Origin: Nocardiopsis mwathae
Lineage (GTDB): Bacteria > Actinomycetota > Actinomycetes > Streptosporangiales > Streptosporangiaceae
DNA length: 64,000 nucleotides
Reading direction: 5' to 3'
Assembly (NCBI RefSeq): GCF_014201195.1
Contig: NZ_JACHDS010000001.1
Coordinates: forward strand, 2,790,001 to 2,854,000
Shown here: positions 44,658 through 53,427 of the stretch, piece after piece
Layout of the letters: each line of letters opens with the position of its first letter
How positions within the stretch are numbered: position 1 is the first letter of the stretch
Made by a program: the position numbers and the translations under genes
Notes under the pieces: model-generated
What the model saw: only the letters and a program-made list of their open reading frames with translations
Told to the model about the DNA's origin: nothing
Database searches by the model: none

Positions 44658-47600
44658 TCAGTAGGTGATCGCGTCCGGCCCCAGCAGGGACTTGACGTCA
44701 CCCGAGAACTCCGGGCCGACCTGGATCGGGTAGCCCGGGATCTCGAAGACCCGGCTCTTGACCGGGTGGTCGACCCGGATCGTCAGCGGGGTCTCGCCGC
44801 GGTGGGCCCTGAGCACCTGCTTCAGCTCCTCCACCAGCTCCGGGGTGAGCCGCTTCTCCTGCACCGTCAGCAGCATCGGCGGCGGGCCCTCCGACACGTG
44901 TGAGATGTCCAGGATCGACATCTCCGAGGCGAACATCGACCACGTGCCGTCGCGCTCGTTCAGGCGGCCCTTGACCGTGACGGCCGTGTCCTCCATCAGC
45001 GCGTCCATGTACAGCGGGAAGGTCTTGGGGAAGAACAGGACCTCCATGCTGGCGTCCAGGTCCTCGACCGTGGCGATGGCCCACTGGTTGCCCGCCTTGT
45101 TGAAGCGCTTGTCGACCTTGGAGATCAGGCCGGCGATGCGCACCTCGCCGCGGTCGCCACCGCGCTCACCGGCCACGATGTCGGCGATGGCGGTGTCGCG
45201 GGACCGGGCCAGGATGCGCTCGGCACCCGACAGCGGGTGGCTGGAGACATACAACCCCAGCATCTCCCGCTCGAAGGCCAGCTTGGTCTTGCGGTCCCAC
45301 TCCTCGTCGCCCCAGTTGATGTTCAACCCGATCGGCGTGGACTCGCCGGAGTCGTCGTCCCCGCCGCCGAACAGGTCGAACTGGCCGTTGGCCTCCTGCT
45401 TCTTGGAGCTGATCATCCCGTCGACCGCGGTCTCGTGGTGGCGGTAGAGCTCCTGGCGCGGCTGGCCGAGCGAGTCGAAGCCGCCCGCCTTGATCAGCGA
45501 TTCGACGACGCGCTTGTTGCAGGCCGCCAGCTCGATCTTGGACAGGAAGTCGGTGAAGGAGCTGAACTTGCCCTTCTCCGCGCGGGTCGTGGTGATGGAG
45601 TGGACGACGTTGGCACCGACGTTGCGCACCGCCCCCATACCGAAGCGGATGTCCTTGCCGACCGGAGTGAACCGCAGACCCGACTCGTTGACATCCGGAG
45701 GCAGCACCTTGATGCCCTGGGCACGGCACTCGGCCAGGTAGACGGCCATCTTGTCCTTGTCGTCACCGACGGACGTGAGAAGGGCCGCCATGTAGGAGGC
45801 CGGGTGGTTGGCCTTGAGGTAGGCGGTCCAGTAGGAGACCAGACCGTACCCGGCGGTGTGCGACTTGTTGAACGCGTAGCCGGAGAAGGGCAGCATGACG
45901 TCCCACAGGGCCTGGACGGCCTCCTGTGAGAATCCGCGCGCCTTGGCTCCCTCGAAGAACTTGACCTCTTCCTTTTCGAGGGCCTCCTTCTTCTTCTTGC
46001 CCATGGCCCGGCGCATCAGGTCGGCGCCGCCCAGGCTGTATCCGGCCAGCTGCTGGGCGATGGCCATGACCTGCTCCTGGTAGACGAGCAGGTGGAAGGT
46101 TTCGCCGAGGATCGGTTCCAGGGCCTCTTCGAGCTCCGGGTGGATCGGCGTGATCTCCTGCCGCCCGTTCGACCGGTCGGCGTAGTCGTTGTGGGCGTTC
46201 GCCGCCATCGGGCCGGGGCGGTACAGCGCGAGCACAGCGGCGATGTCACCGAACTTCTTCGGCTCCATCCGCTTCAGCAGGTTGCGCATCGCGCCGCCGT
46301 CGAGCTGGAAGACGCCGAGGGTGTCACCCCGCGACAGCAGCTTGTAGGTCTTCTCGTCATCGAGGGGGAGCGTCGTCAGATCGATGTCGATCCCCTCGGC
46401 CACCTTGACGTTCTTCACCGCGTCGTCGATGACGGTGAGGTTCCGCAGGCCGAGGAAGTCCATCTTGAGCAGGCCCATCTCCTCGCACTGAGGGAACGGG
46501 AAGCCGGTGATGATGGCGCCGTCGGTGTCACGCTTGTGCAGCGGGATGACGTCGAGGAGCGGCACTTCGGACAGGATGACACCCGCCGCGTGGACACCGG
46601 TGCCGCGGGTCAGGCCCTCGATACCGCGCGCGGTCTCCATGACCTTCTGGACCTGCGAGTCCTTCTCGATCAGCTGGCGCAGCTCGGTGGTCTCCGGGTA
46701 CCGCTCGTGGTCCTCGTTGTAGACGGCGTCGAGCGGAATCTCCTTGCCGTTGACGGCCGCGGGGAAGGCCTTGGTGATCTGGTCGCCCAGGGAGTAGGGG
46801 AAGCCGAGGATCCGGGTCGAGTCCTTCACCGCGGCCTTGGCCTTGATGGTGCCGAAGGTCAGGATCTGGGCCGTGTTCTCTTCCCCGTACATGCGGGTGA
46901 CGTACTCGATCATCTCGCCGCGCCGACGCTCGTCGAAGTCCAGGTCGACATCGGGCATGGTGACACGTTCGGGGTTGAGGAACCGCTCGAAGATGAGGCT
47001 GTGCTCGATCGGGTCGAGGTCGGTGATGCCCAGGACGTAGGCGACCATCGACCCGGTCGCCGAGCCTCGGCCCGGGCCGAGGGCGATGCCGTTCTTCCGC
47101 GCGTACTGGCAGATGTCGGCGACGACGAGGAAGTAGGCCGGGAAGCCCATGGACTCGATGATGCCGAGTTCGTACTCGATGCGCTGGCGCACGTCCTCGC
47201 CGGCTCCGTCGGGGAAGCGCGAAGGGATGCCCCGCTCGACTTCCTTCTTCAGCCAGGAGAGCTGGCTTTCCCCTTCGGGGACCGGGAACTTCGGCGAGAG
47301 GTCCCGGGAGGCGAAGACGTTGTCGTAGGCGTCGGGGGCGACACGTTCGGCGATGAGGAGCGTGTTCTTGCAGCCCTGGGCCCACTGGTCGAAGTCGAGG
47401 ATGCCGCGCATCTCGTCGGCGGTCTTGAGGTAGTAGCCGGCGCCGTTGAACCGGAACCGGGTGGGGTCGTCGAGGTTCTTGCCGACGCCGACGGCCAGCA
47501 GCGCGTCGTGCGCTGCGGCCTGGCTCTCGTACACGTAGTGCGAGTCGTTGGTGACCAGCGGCGGGATCGAGAGTTCTCTACCGACCTTGAGAAGACCGTC

Positions 47601-48224
47601 GCGCACTTCCTTCTCGATGTCGACGCCGTGGTCCATCAGCTCCAGGAAGACGTTCTCCCGGCCGAAGATGTCCTGCAGCTTGGCGGCGTAGGCGATCGCC
47701 TCCTGCTCCTGGCCGAGGCGGAGCCGCGTCTGCACGCCGCCTGAGGGGCAGCCGGTGCTGACGATGATGCCCTCGCTGTGCTGCGCCATCAGCTCAAGGT
47801 CCATCCGGGGCTTCATGTAGTAGCCCTCAAGCGATGCGAGCGAGGAGAGCTTGAAGAGGTTGCGCAGGCCGGTCTCGTTCTCCGCGAGCATGGTCATGTG
47901 CAGGAAACGTCCGCCACCGGAGATGTCCTTGGCGCCCTCGGCGGCGGCATCGTCCGTGCCACCGGCGCGCCCCCAGGAGACGCGCTTCTTGTGGAACCGC
48001 GACTCGGGCGCGACGTAGGCCTCGATGCCGATGATCGGCTTGACTCCGCTGCCCTGGGACTGCTGGTGGAACTCGTAGGCCCCGAACATGTTGCCGTGGT
48101 CGGTCATCGCCACCGCAGGCATGCCCTGATTCGCCGCCTCCGCGAACAGCGGCTTGAGCTTCGCCGCCCCGTCGAGCATCGAGTACTCGGTGTGAACATG
48201 CAGGTGGACGAAGGAATCGGCCAT
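44658..48224 (-). CDS. dnaE: DNA polymerase III alpha subunit
   Basis: 1188 residues, the replicative polymerase (DnaE1 type). The PHP domain is at the N-terminus (FVHLHVHTEYSMLDG, TDHGNMFGAYEF), consistent with proofreading by that domain in actinobacteria. The palm has GPGRGSATGSMVAYVLGITD and the catalytic aspartates in MPDVDLDFDERRR. The fingers and tau-binding region follow, with an OB fold near 1000-1090 (EVRIAGLISKVDKRFNKAG). Length is normal and no intein is present. A conserved chromosomal gene beside an accessory island. Confidence 0.98.
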   Translation of the reverse strand: MADSFVHLHVHTEYSMLDGAAKLKPLFAEAANQGMPAVAMTDHGNMFGAYEFHQQSQGSGVKPIIGIEAYVAPESRFHKKRVSWGRAGGTDDAAAEGAKDISGGGRFLHMTMLAENETGLRNLFKLSSLASLEGYYMKPRMDLELMAQHSEGIIVSTGCPSGGVQTRLRLGQEQEAIAYAAKLQDIFGRENVFLELMDHGVDIEKEVRDGLLKVGRELSIPPLVTNDSHYVYESQAAAHDALLAVGVGKNLDDPTRFRFNGAGYYLKTADEMRGILDFDQWAQGCKNTLLIAERVAPDAYDNVFASRDLSPKFPVPEGESQLSWLKKEVERGIPSRFPDGAGEDVRQRIEYELGIIESMGFPAYFLVVADICQYARKNGIALGPGRGSATGSMVAYVLGITDLDPIEHSLIFERFLNPERVTMPDVDLDFDERRRGEMIEYVTRMYGEENTAQILTFGTIKAKAAVKDSTRILGFPYSLGDQITKAFPAAVNGKEIPLDAVYNEDHERYPETTELRQLIEKDSQVQKVMETARGIEGLTRGTGVHAAGVILSEVPLLDVIPLHKRDTDGAIITGFPFPQCEEMGLLKMDFLGLRNLTVIDDAVKNVKVAEGIDIDLTTLPLDDEKTYKLLSRGDTLGVFQLDGGAMRNLLKRMEPKKFGDIAAVLALYRPGPMAANAHNDYADRSNGRQEITPIHPELEEALEPILGETFHLLVYQEQVMAIAQQLAGYSLGGADLMRRAMGKKKKEALEKEEVKFFEGAKARGFSQEAVQALWDVMLPFSGYAFNKSHTAGYGLVSYWTAYLKANHPASYMAALLTSVGDDKDKMAVYLAECRAQGIKVLPPDVNESGLRFTPVGKDIRFGMGAVRNVGANVVHSITTTRAEKGKFSSFTDFLSKIELAACNKRVVESLIKAGGFDSLGQPRQELYRHHETAVDGMISSKKQEANGQFDLFGGGDDDSGESTPIGLNINWGDEEWDRKTKLAFEREMLGLYVSSHPLSGAERILARSRDTAIADIVAGERGGDRGEVRIAGLISKVDKRFNKAGNQWAIATVEDLDASMEVLFFPKTFPLYMDALMEDTAVTVKGRLNERDGTWSMFASEMSILDISHVSEGPPPMLLTVQEKRLTPELVEELKQVLRAHRGETPLTIRVDHPVKSRVFEIPGYPIQVGPEFSGDVKSLLGPDAITY

Positions 48225-48380
48225 GACGCGGCAACCCCGTATGCGGCTCGTGAGTCGGATGGTGACACCTGAGCTTGGCGAGGAGGAATCTGCACTGTCA
48301 AACTGGCCGCCAAACTGACTGAGGCCAAAACCATCCGGTATAGGCGCCCTAAGCCGACCGCGAAGCCATTGCCTAATGAG

Positions 48381-48406
48381 CCGGCCCCCTTCCCATGAGG
48401 GGCCGG
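48381..48406 (-). terminator. Terminator downstream of the DUF397 genes
   Basis: CCGGCCCC (48381-48388) pairs with GGGGCCGG (48399-48406), with a 10-base loop, just after the stop at 48428. It separates the island from dnaE. Confidence 0.6.
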
Positions 48407-48427
48407 GGTCCGGGCAGCACCGGAGAC

Positions 48428-48661
48428 CTAGATCACGATGCCGTTCTCACGGGCGTAGAAACGGACGAACGCATCCATCTCCGCCTTCGTAAAGCGAAGG
48501 GGCTCGGCCTGCGGGCTCTTGGAGTCGCGGATCGCGACCATACCGCCAGAACCGGCCAGCAGGACGCAGGACTCCTCATCCCCGTTGTCGTCGCTGTTGC
48601 CTCCGCAGGGCTTGACCCACTCAGCGCGGCTCAGATCGATGCGATAGAGGTCGTGCGGCAC
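48428..48661 (-). CDS. DUF397 protein (copy A)
   Basis: 77 residues from GTG 48661, with GAGGAG 7 bases upstream. DUF397 features are the N-terminal W (SRAEWVKPCGGN), a Cys-containing strand (ESCVLLAGSGGMVAIRDSKSP) and FTKAEMDAFVRFYA. DUF397 proteins are small cytoplasmic partners of DUF5753 HTH regulators in actinobacteria, the WhiJ-type developmental and antibiotic-control systems. It is the third gene of the HTH - DUF397 - DUF397 unit. Confidence 0.88.
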   Translation of the reverse strand: MPHDLYRIDLSRAEWVKPCGGNSDDNGDEESCVLLAGSGGMVAIRDSKSPQAEPLRFTKAEMDAFVRFYARENGIVI

Positions 48662-48816
48662 AATGCGCTCCTCACTCTCCGAACGCGGGGGGATCTCCAC
48701 CGTGTACGTCCAGAGTCACCACGGATCCAGATCCTGGGAAGAGCACTGGCCGCTTGCGGGCAGACACTTCCGCGATGGGTGCGACCGGGCTAGCGAGTCC
48801 GAGCCCGCACACGCTC

Positions 48817-49020
48817 TCAGACGTCGAACTCGCCTGACTTGATCGTGTCCAGGAACTTGGACCACTCGGCTGCGGGGAAGCGCTGGATCAGCGCCGTCGG
48901 GCGCTTGGAGTCACGGACAGCCTGGCCACCGCAGGGCAGAGGGGCCACTTCGACGCACTCACCGGGGTTGGAGTGCGTGCTCTTTCGAAACACCAGGTCA
49001 TCGGGTGTCTTGTAGCTCAT
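48817..49020 (-). CDS. DUF397 protein (copy B)
   Basis: 67 residues. The family pattern VFRKSTHSNPGECVEVAPLPCGGQAVRDSKRP is complete, followed by FPAAEWSKFLDTIKSGEFDV. It lies 13 bases downstream of the DUF5753 regulator and is surely in its operon. By analogy with WhiJ partners it may antagonise the regulator's DNA binding; that is knowledge of the family, not visible here. Confidence 0.93.
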   Translation of the reverse strand: MSYKTPDDLVFRKSTHSNPGECVEVAPLPCGGQAVRDSKRPTALIQRFPAAEWSKFLDTIKSGEFDV

Positions 49021-49033
49021 GATTGATTGCTCT

Positions 49034-49885
49034 CTATTCCGGTTTCTCAAGCATGGAGCGCAGGTAGGGGATGCTTTCGCTGGGGTGAAGCGCGTCCAGC
49101 TGTATGAGGTTGAAGAGATCCCGGTAGTCGGCCACTCTGGGCTTCTCTTCGATGTACAGAGCTTGGCCGTGCAGCTCAAGGTAGATCACTGACAAGTCGA
49201 GTTCGTCCTCGTAATCGAGTATGACGAACCGGTTCCCAAGGCCACTGTGCAGACCAGCCGCTATGGGCACGACCTGGATCGTGATGGTCTTGACCTCTGT
49301 GGCGAGACGCACGAGGTGTTGCACCTGCTCACGGAACACCGCTCGATCCGGGATATGCAGCAGCGCCGATTCATCAAGGATGGCCCAGAGCTTCGGAGGT
49401 TCCGTACGCTCAAAGATCTTCTTGCGACGCTGACGACTCTCGACCAAGCGTTCGACTTCAGTCTGATCATCGCCCAGCGCCCTCGCGACGAGCGCGCGTG
49501 TGTAGTCCGCCGTCTGTAGAAGCCCCGGAACCACGTCGCACTGGTAAGTGCTGATCGCAGACGCTTCGTTCTCGAAGCCCACATAGGCAGCCGGCAGGTA
49601 CGGGCTGTACTTCTCCCACCAGCCTCGTTCGCGGGCCTGACGCACCAGGGTCTCGATCGCCCCTCGACGCTTTGGGTCAGTCACCTTGTAGAGATCCAGC
49701 ATGGCGCGAATGTCAGTGAGGCTGATCCGCATCCAGTTGCCGGTCTCAAGGTTCGCAATCTTGCCGTGCGAGCAGTCCAGCTCTCGTGCAACGTCCTTCA
49801 GGGTCAGACCCTGGTCCTTCCTCAACCTGCGCAACTCACGCGACAGGCGGCGTTTACCCACGGTCGGACTGTATTTGGTGGCCAT
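49034..49885 (-). CDS. XRE-type HTH regulator with DUF5753 domain (copy 1)
   Basis: 283 residues. The start at 49885 gives GGAGGGG a correct spacing of 6-8; ATG 49891 would place it against the codon. The N-terminal HTH (about 12-67) reads LSRELRRLRKDQGLTLKDVARELDCSHGKIANLETG. DUF5753 follows (about 95-275), with YVGFENEASAISTYQCDVVPGLLQTADYTRAL. It heads the minus-strand unit with two DUF397 genes and is divergent from the ATPase/aminotransferase-like operon, which it probably controls. Confidence 0.92.
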   Translation of the reverse strand: MATKYSPTVGKRRLSRELRRLRKDQGLTLKDVARELDCSHGKIANLETGNWMRISLTDIRAMLDLYKVTDPKRRGAIETLVRQARERGWWEKYSPYLPAAYVGFENEASAISTYQCDVVPGLLQTADYTRALVARALGDDQTEVERLVESRQRRKKIFERTEPPKLWAILDESALLHIPDRAVFREQVQHLVRLATEVKTITIQVVPIAAGLHSGLGNRFVILDYEDELDLSVIYLELHGQALYIEEKPRVADYRDLFNLIQLDALHPSESIPYLRSMLEKPE

Positions 49886-50067
49886 CGACATCCCCTCCGA
49901 GACAGCGGCTCTTGATCCTAAAGCTCGGGGTGGTCCATCTCAGAGAAACAGACATTCTACGCATCCACAGAAGTCGCTTGAAATCTCTTGAATCCAGAGT
50001 AGCGTGTTCCATACTTAGCCGTAGAGCTGACTGGCTACCCCTAACTGACTCTGTGTGGGTGATCCGT

Positions 50068-50658
50068 ATGTCAAACCCGCCCTTCCCCCCTCCACGTCTG
50101 CTCGCTCTTCCCTCAGCTTCGAGCAGCCCCTCGACGGCCCGGACGTTCGTCACGTCGTCGCTCTTTGCATTGGGTGCGCCCCAAGGCAGCGTTGAGGACG
50201 CCAAGCTGATGGTGAGTGAAGCCGTCGCGAACGCCATCAATCACGGCCGCGCTCCCATGCACCTGTCGCTGACCATCAAGTTCGCCTCGGTCGAAGTTGA
50301 GGTGTACGACAGTGACCCGGCCCCGCTGGACCTACCGCGGCGACGGGCCGATCTCATCGAGAGCGGGACCCGCTCCGACAACCTGGACGACCTCATCGAC
50401 GCCTTCGATGAGGAAGCCCCTCGCAACCTGCTCGCCGAATCCGGGCGTGGGCTCGATCTGATCACTCACCTGTCGGACGGCCGGTGCGGCTGGCGGTCCT
50501 GTCCGCCGGGGAAGGTCGTCTGGTTCAGCGTCCCGACCCCTATCGACCAGGCGCCGAGCGCGATCGAGTGGAATGTCACCCGGTCAAGCGGCCCTGGGGA
50601 GCTCGCATCATCGATGGGCAACCACCTCACCGTGCAGATCGGGGGTTGTCCCCGATGA
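50068..50658 (+). CDS. Anti-sigma-factor-like histidine kinase-type ATPase
   Basis: 196 residues. The GHKL ATPase fold is shown by the N-box VSEAVANAINHGR and the G-box LAESGRGLDLITHLSDG; the dimerisation/His domain of a true kinase is absent. Such proteins (SpoIIAB/RsbW-like) often accompany DUF5753/DUF397 modules. ATG 50068 is preferred, and a GTG three codons earlier is possible. Its stop overlaps the next ATG in ATGA. After the G-box there is an extra tail of about 50 residues with no recognised motif. Confidence 0.85.
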   Translation: MSNPPFPPPRLLALPSASSSPSTARTFVTSSLFALGAPQGSVEDAKLMVSEAVANAINHGRAPMHLSLTIKFASVEVEVYDSDPAPLDLPRRRADLIESGTRSDNLDDLIDAFDEEAPRNLLAESGRGLDLITHLSDGRCGWRSCPPGKVVWFSVPTPIDQAPSAIEWNVTRSSGPGELASSMGNHLTVQIGGCPR

Positions 50659-51857
50659 GCGCGGAACGCCTGCCCCTACCTTCCCGCCGCAGTCTGCGCA
50701 GCAGCCAGCAGACGAGCGCCGCTCGTAAGGGCAAAGGGCCGGCTCTGGCCGGAGCCGCAGGAGCGCGCCTGCTGGACGCAACAGCCGCCGACGACACCGC
50801 GATCTTCGGTTACGGGTGGGGGCGGCAGGTGATCGACCACCTGAGCGCGGATCTCCTCCTGCCTCAGCTACCTGAAGGCTGGGCCTCGACCGCTACCTGC
50901 AAGCTCGCCGCTACCCTGGCCGCCTTCATGGGCTGCGAGACGGGGATGCTCGCCGAAAGCGGCGCCGCCGCTCGCCAGGCGGCACTGGCCATGGCATCCC
51001 ACGGCGCTCAGGCTCGCCGCCTCGTACCCGGCACGGTGCTCCATATACGCGGCTTCGACGGATTGCACGCACGATTGCGGGTCACGACGGCTCAGGGAGA
51101 CATCCGCGCAACGACGACGGTCAGCGCATCCGGCACGCCTGAGGAGTGGATTGTGACCATCGAGAAGATGGTCCACCGGTCGCCCGACCACATCTCCGCT
51201 CTCTGCCTGCAACCTCCCGTAAGCCGCACTCTTCCGACAGAGTTCCTGATGGACGTTCGGAACATCTGCGATGACCTCGGCCTGGCCTGGGTCTGGGACG
51301 AATCGCAGATCGGACTCGGGCGAACCGGGCGTGTCTACTGCCTGCACCACGCGGCCAACGCCCGGATCAGGCCTGACTTCCTCGTTCTCGGGGACAGCCT
51401 GGCTGCCGGTTACACCCCGATCGGCGCCATCGTCACGCGGTACAGCCCTGACCGACGCACGTCGACCTACATCCCGCAGCTCCCGTCGCCACTGGCGGCG
51501 TCCATCGCCGTGTACACCGTATATTCGCTCATCCATCACGGGACGCTCGACGCCATTGACGCGTGGGGCGCGAGCCTGTCCGACCGGCTTCGTGAGGGGC
51601 TGGAGAACACTGGAAACGCCGTGCGTCAGCTCGGCCTTGGTGTGGTCGTCGAGCTTCAGGGTGCGGGGCGGCGCTATGCGGATTCTCCCGCTGCCGCAGT
51701 CGTCCATCGCGCGTCCAACACAGGACTGCGTCTTTCAGCGACATCCGACCTCTCATCTCTGCTCCTCACCCCGCCCTTCAACTGCCGCGCGGATGAGTAC
51801 GGACTCATCGCGGCACGCACAGTGCAAGCTATCCGGGGCTCGTCACCGCAATTGTGA
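50655..51857 (+). CDS. Class-III aminotransferase-like protein lacking the PLP lysine
   Basis: 400 residues, full length for the fold-type I class-III family. Landmarks are MLAESGAAARQAALAMAS (equivalent of NSGAEA), ALCLQPPVSR, WVWDESQIGLGRTG (DEVQTGxGRTG), RIRPDFLVLGDSLAAGYTPIGAIV and a normal C-terminus LLLTPPFNCRADEY. At residue 247 Asp stands where class-III enzymes have the Schiff-base Lys (LGKSL), so normal transamination is not expected. The pyridine-ring Asp in DESQ is kept. It could be a pseudoenzyme, or could use PLP differently. It is coupled by ATGA to the ATPase and by GTGA to the next ORF. Confidence 0.8.
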   Translation: MSAERLPLPSRRSLRSSQQTSAARKGKGPALAGAAGARLLDATAADDTAIFGYGWGRQVIDHLSADLLLPQLPEGWASTATCKLAATLAAFMGCETGMLAESGAAARQAALAMASHGAQARRLVPGTVLHIRGFDGLHARLRVTTAQGDIRATTTVSASGTPEEWIVTIEKMVHRSPDHISALCLQPPVSRTLPTEFLMDVRNICDDLGLAWVWDESQIGLGRTGRVYCLHHAANARIRPDFLVLGDSLAAGYTPIGAIVTRYSPDRRTSTYIPQLPSPLAASIAVYTVYSLIHHGTLDAIDAWGASLSDRLREGLENTGNAVRQLGLGVVVELQGAGRRYADSPAAAVVHRASNTGLRLSATSDLSSLLLTPPFNCRADEYGLIAARTVQAIRGSSPQL

Positions 51858-52057
51858 AGAGATCGGCGGTCGGCAGCTGGGGGCGGAGAATCACTGCTCG
51901 GCTCATCGACGGTTCCGCCGACGTCGTCATCTCCCCCGACGGAACATGGACCCTGCTAGAGGTGAACCCGAACGGCGAATGGTCCTGGCTCGCCGAGGCC
52001 TGCGAACTACCGATCGCCCAGACGATCGCGAATCTCCTGGAGAGGGGACACCGTTGA
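51854..52057 (+). pseudogene. C-terminal remnant of an ATP-grasp peptide ligase (graspetide TgmB-like)
   Basis: 67 codons from a GTG that overlaps the previous stop (GTGA). From about residue 20 it reads IDGSADVVISPDGTWTLLEVN and continues PNGEWSWLAEACELPIAQTIANLL. This is the last strand and helix of ATP-grasp ligases, with the metal-binding E-x-N pattern in LEVNPNG, closest to the graspetide ligases that precede PIMT-like methyltransferases. The N-terminal and central ATP-grasp domains are absent, so it cannot be an active ligase. Either it is a deletion scar, or a retained short peptide needed only for coupling. Confidence 0.65.
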
Positions 52058-53265
52058 CACACCGCCGACCGTGCACGTCGACGCTGGCCGACCAACTCGT
52101 CCAAGCCGGGGAAGTAGAAGCAGGCACCCCGCTGGCCGAAGCCTTCGCGAAAGTCGACCGGGGCGCGTTCGTCCCCGCGTTCGCCCTGCCCGACCACACC
52201 GGCCCCGGAGTCCGCTACCGGCTCATCGACGGCCGCAAGGCCGACCAGCACGCCGAATGGGCGTCGCACATCTACGCCGACGAGACGCTGATCATCGAAA
52301 TCAAAGGCCGATCGGTCACCGACGCCCTGCCCGAGGGAACCGGTACCGGTCGGTGGACAAGCTCGTCGACGATGCCCAGCCTTATGGCGCGCCACCTTCG
52401 CGAGCTGGAGTTGGCGGCCGGCCCCCGCGTTCTGGAGATCGGCGCCGGCTCCGGGTACAACACCGCGATCCTGTGCGAACTCCTGGGCGATGAGCGCGTG
52501 ACCAGCATCGACATCTCCCCTCACCTGGTCGCATCCGCCACCCGCAGCCTGGCGTCGCACGGCTATCGCCCCGTCGTGGCCGAACACGATGGGCACCAGG
52601 GATACCCGGGCGGCGCCCCCTACGACCGCATCACGTCAACGACCGCGTTCACCCACGTTCCCCCCGCGTGGGTCGACCAAGTATCGCCGGGCGGGATCAT
52701 CCTGGTGAACATCGCGGGCGGAACCGGCGGCGCCGTACTCCGCCTGGACGTCGCCGAGGGCAGCGCTGAGGGCCGGTTCCTCCCCCAGTGGGCCGGATTC
52801 ATGCCCGCACGCACCCACGAGCCGACCGAGCGCGTCACTGTCGACGACGAGGGCGAACAGTCCTGGACCCGCATCAACCCGAACATCATCCGCGACAGCC
52901 CATCAGCGGCGTTCGTCGCGCAGCTCGCTACCACGCATGCCGCCTCCGTGAACACGCAGGCCGACGACGGAACACCCCTGCTGTTCATGGAAGGTGCCGA
53001 CGGGGCGTGGGCAGAAGTCGAGACCATCCCTGACGGAGGGCGGTACCGGGTCGACCAGGGCGGACCTCGTTGGCTGTGGGACCTGGTAGAGCAGGAACAC
53101 CAGTGGTGGCACGCCCAGGGGCGCCCGCCATGGAGCGCCTTCGGCGCAACGGTCACCTGCGATGGCCAATGGGTGTGGTTCGGGTCGCCGACCGGCACCC
53201 GCCGCTGGCCACTCCCCGCCCCCGACACATCGACGAACAACGTCGAGCGAAGGAAACGATCTTGA
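52054..53265 (+). CDS. PIMT-like O-methyltransferase (graspetide-associated type)
   Basis: 403 residues from a TTG overlapping the previous stop (TTGA), with GGAGAGGGG 6 bases upstream. The core resembles protein-L-isoaspartate methyltransferase: VDRGAFVPAFALPD, SQ-equivalent SSTMPSLMARHLRELEL, the SAM site RVLEIGAGSGYNTAIL, and VTSIDISPHLVASA. A C-terminal domain of about 190 residues is typical of the methyltransferases beside ATP-grasp RiPP ligases. In those pathways it methylates an Asp of the peptide. Its peptide substrate is not obvious here. The gene looks intact while its ligase partner does not. Confidence 0.8.
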   Translation: MTHRRPCTSTLADQLVQAGEVEAGTPLAEAFAKVDRGAFVPAFALPDHTGPGVRYRLIDGRKADQHAEWASHIYADETLIIEIKGRSVTDALPEGTGTGRWTSSSTMPSLMARHLRELELAAGPRVLEIGAGSGYNTAILCELLGDERVTSIDISPHLVASATRSLASHGYRPVVAEHDGHQGYPGGAPYDRITSTTAFTHVPPAWVDQVSPGGIILVNIAGGTGGAVLRLDVAEGSAEGRFLPQWAGFMPARTHEPTERVTVDDEGEQSWTRINPNIIRDSPSAAFVAQLATTHAASVNTQADDGTPLLFMEGADGAWAEVETIPDGGRYRVDQGGPRWLWDLVEQEHQWWHAQGRPPWSAFGATVTCDGQWVWFGSPTGTRRWPLPAPDTSTNNVERRKRS

Positions 53266-53390
53266 CGACGCCGAGCTCCTGCGCTCATCCCTGGTCGACT
53301 GCCGGGCCTGACCGATCGCCGACATCGACCTCAGCCTTACCTGACATCAACGGGAGCGTCCGGGACAGGTTCACACCCCTGAACCCTTGA
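53262..53390 (+). CDS. 42-residue ORF coupled to the methyltransferase
   Basis: It starts at a TTG overlapping the methyltransferase stop (TTGA), with AAGGA 7 bases upstream. The product is Ser/Thr/Pro-rich with one Cys (TTPSSCAHPW), and ends DINGSVRDRFTPLNP. The position, size and ribosome site allow a RiPP precursor, but no graspetide precursor motif is recognised. It may be a chance ORF. The next gene's candidate promoter begins at its stop codon. Confidence 0.35.
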   Translation: MTTPSSCAHPWSTAGPDRSPTSTSALPDINGSVRDRFTPLNP

Positions 53391-53427
53391 CATTCCATAA
53401 AGGAAATTACTTGCCAAATTGGCAAGT
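53387..53427 (+). promoter_or_regulatory. Promoter with a perfect 19-bp palindromic operator
   Basis: A consensus TTGACA (53387-53392) is followed by ACTTGCCAAATTGGCAAGT (53409-53427), 9-bp perfect arms around one base, over the expected -10/start region. A further TGCCA half-site pair follows (about 53431 and 53443). It precedes the membrane protein and winged-helix regulator genes, so autoregulation is likely. Confidence 0.6.
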
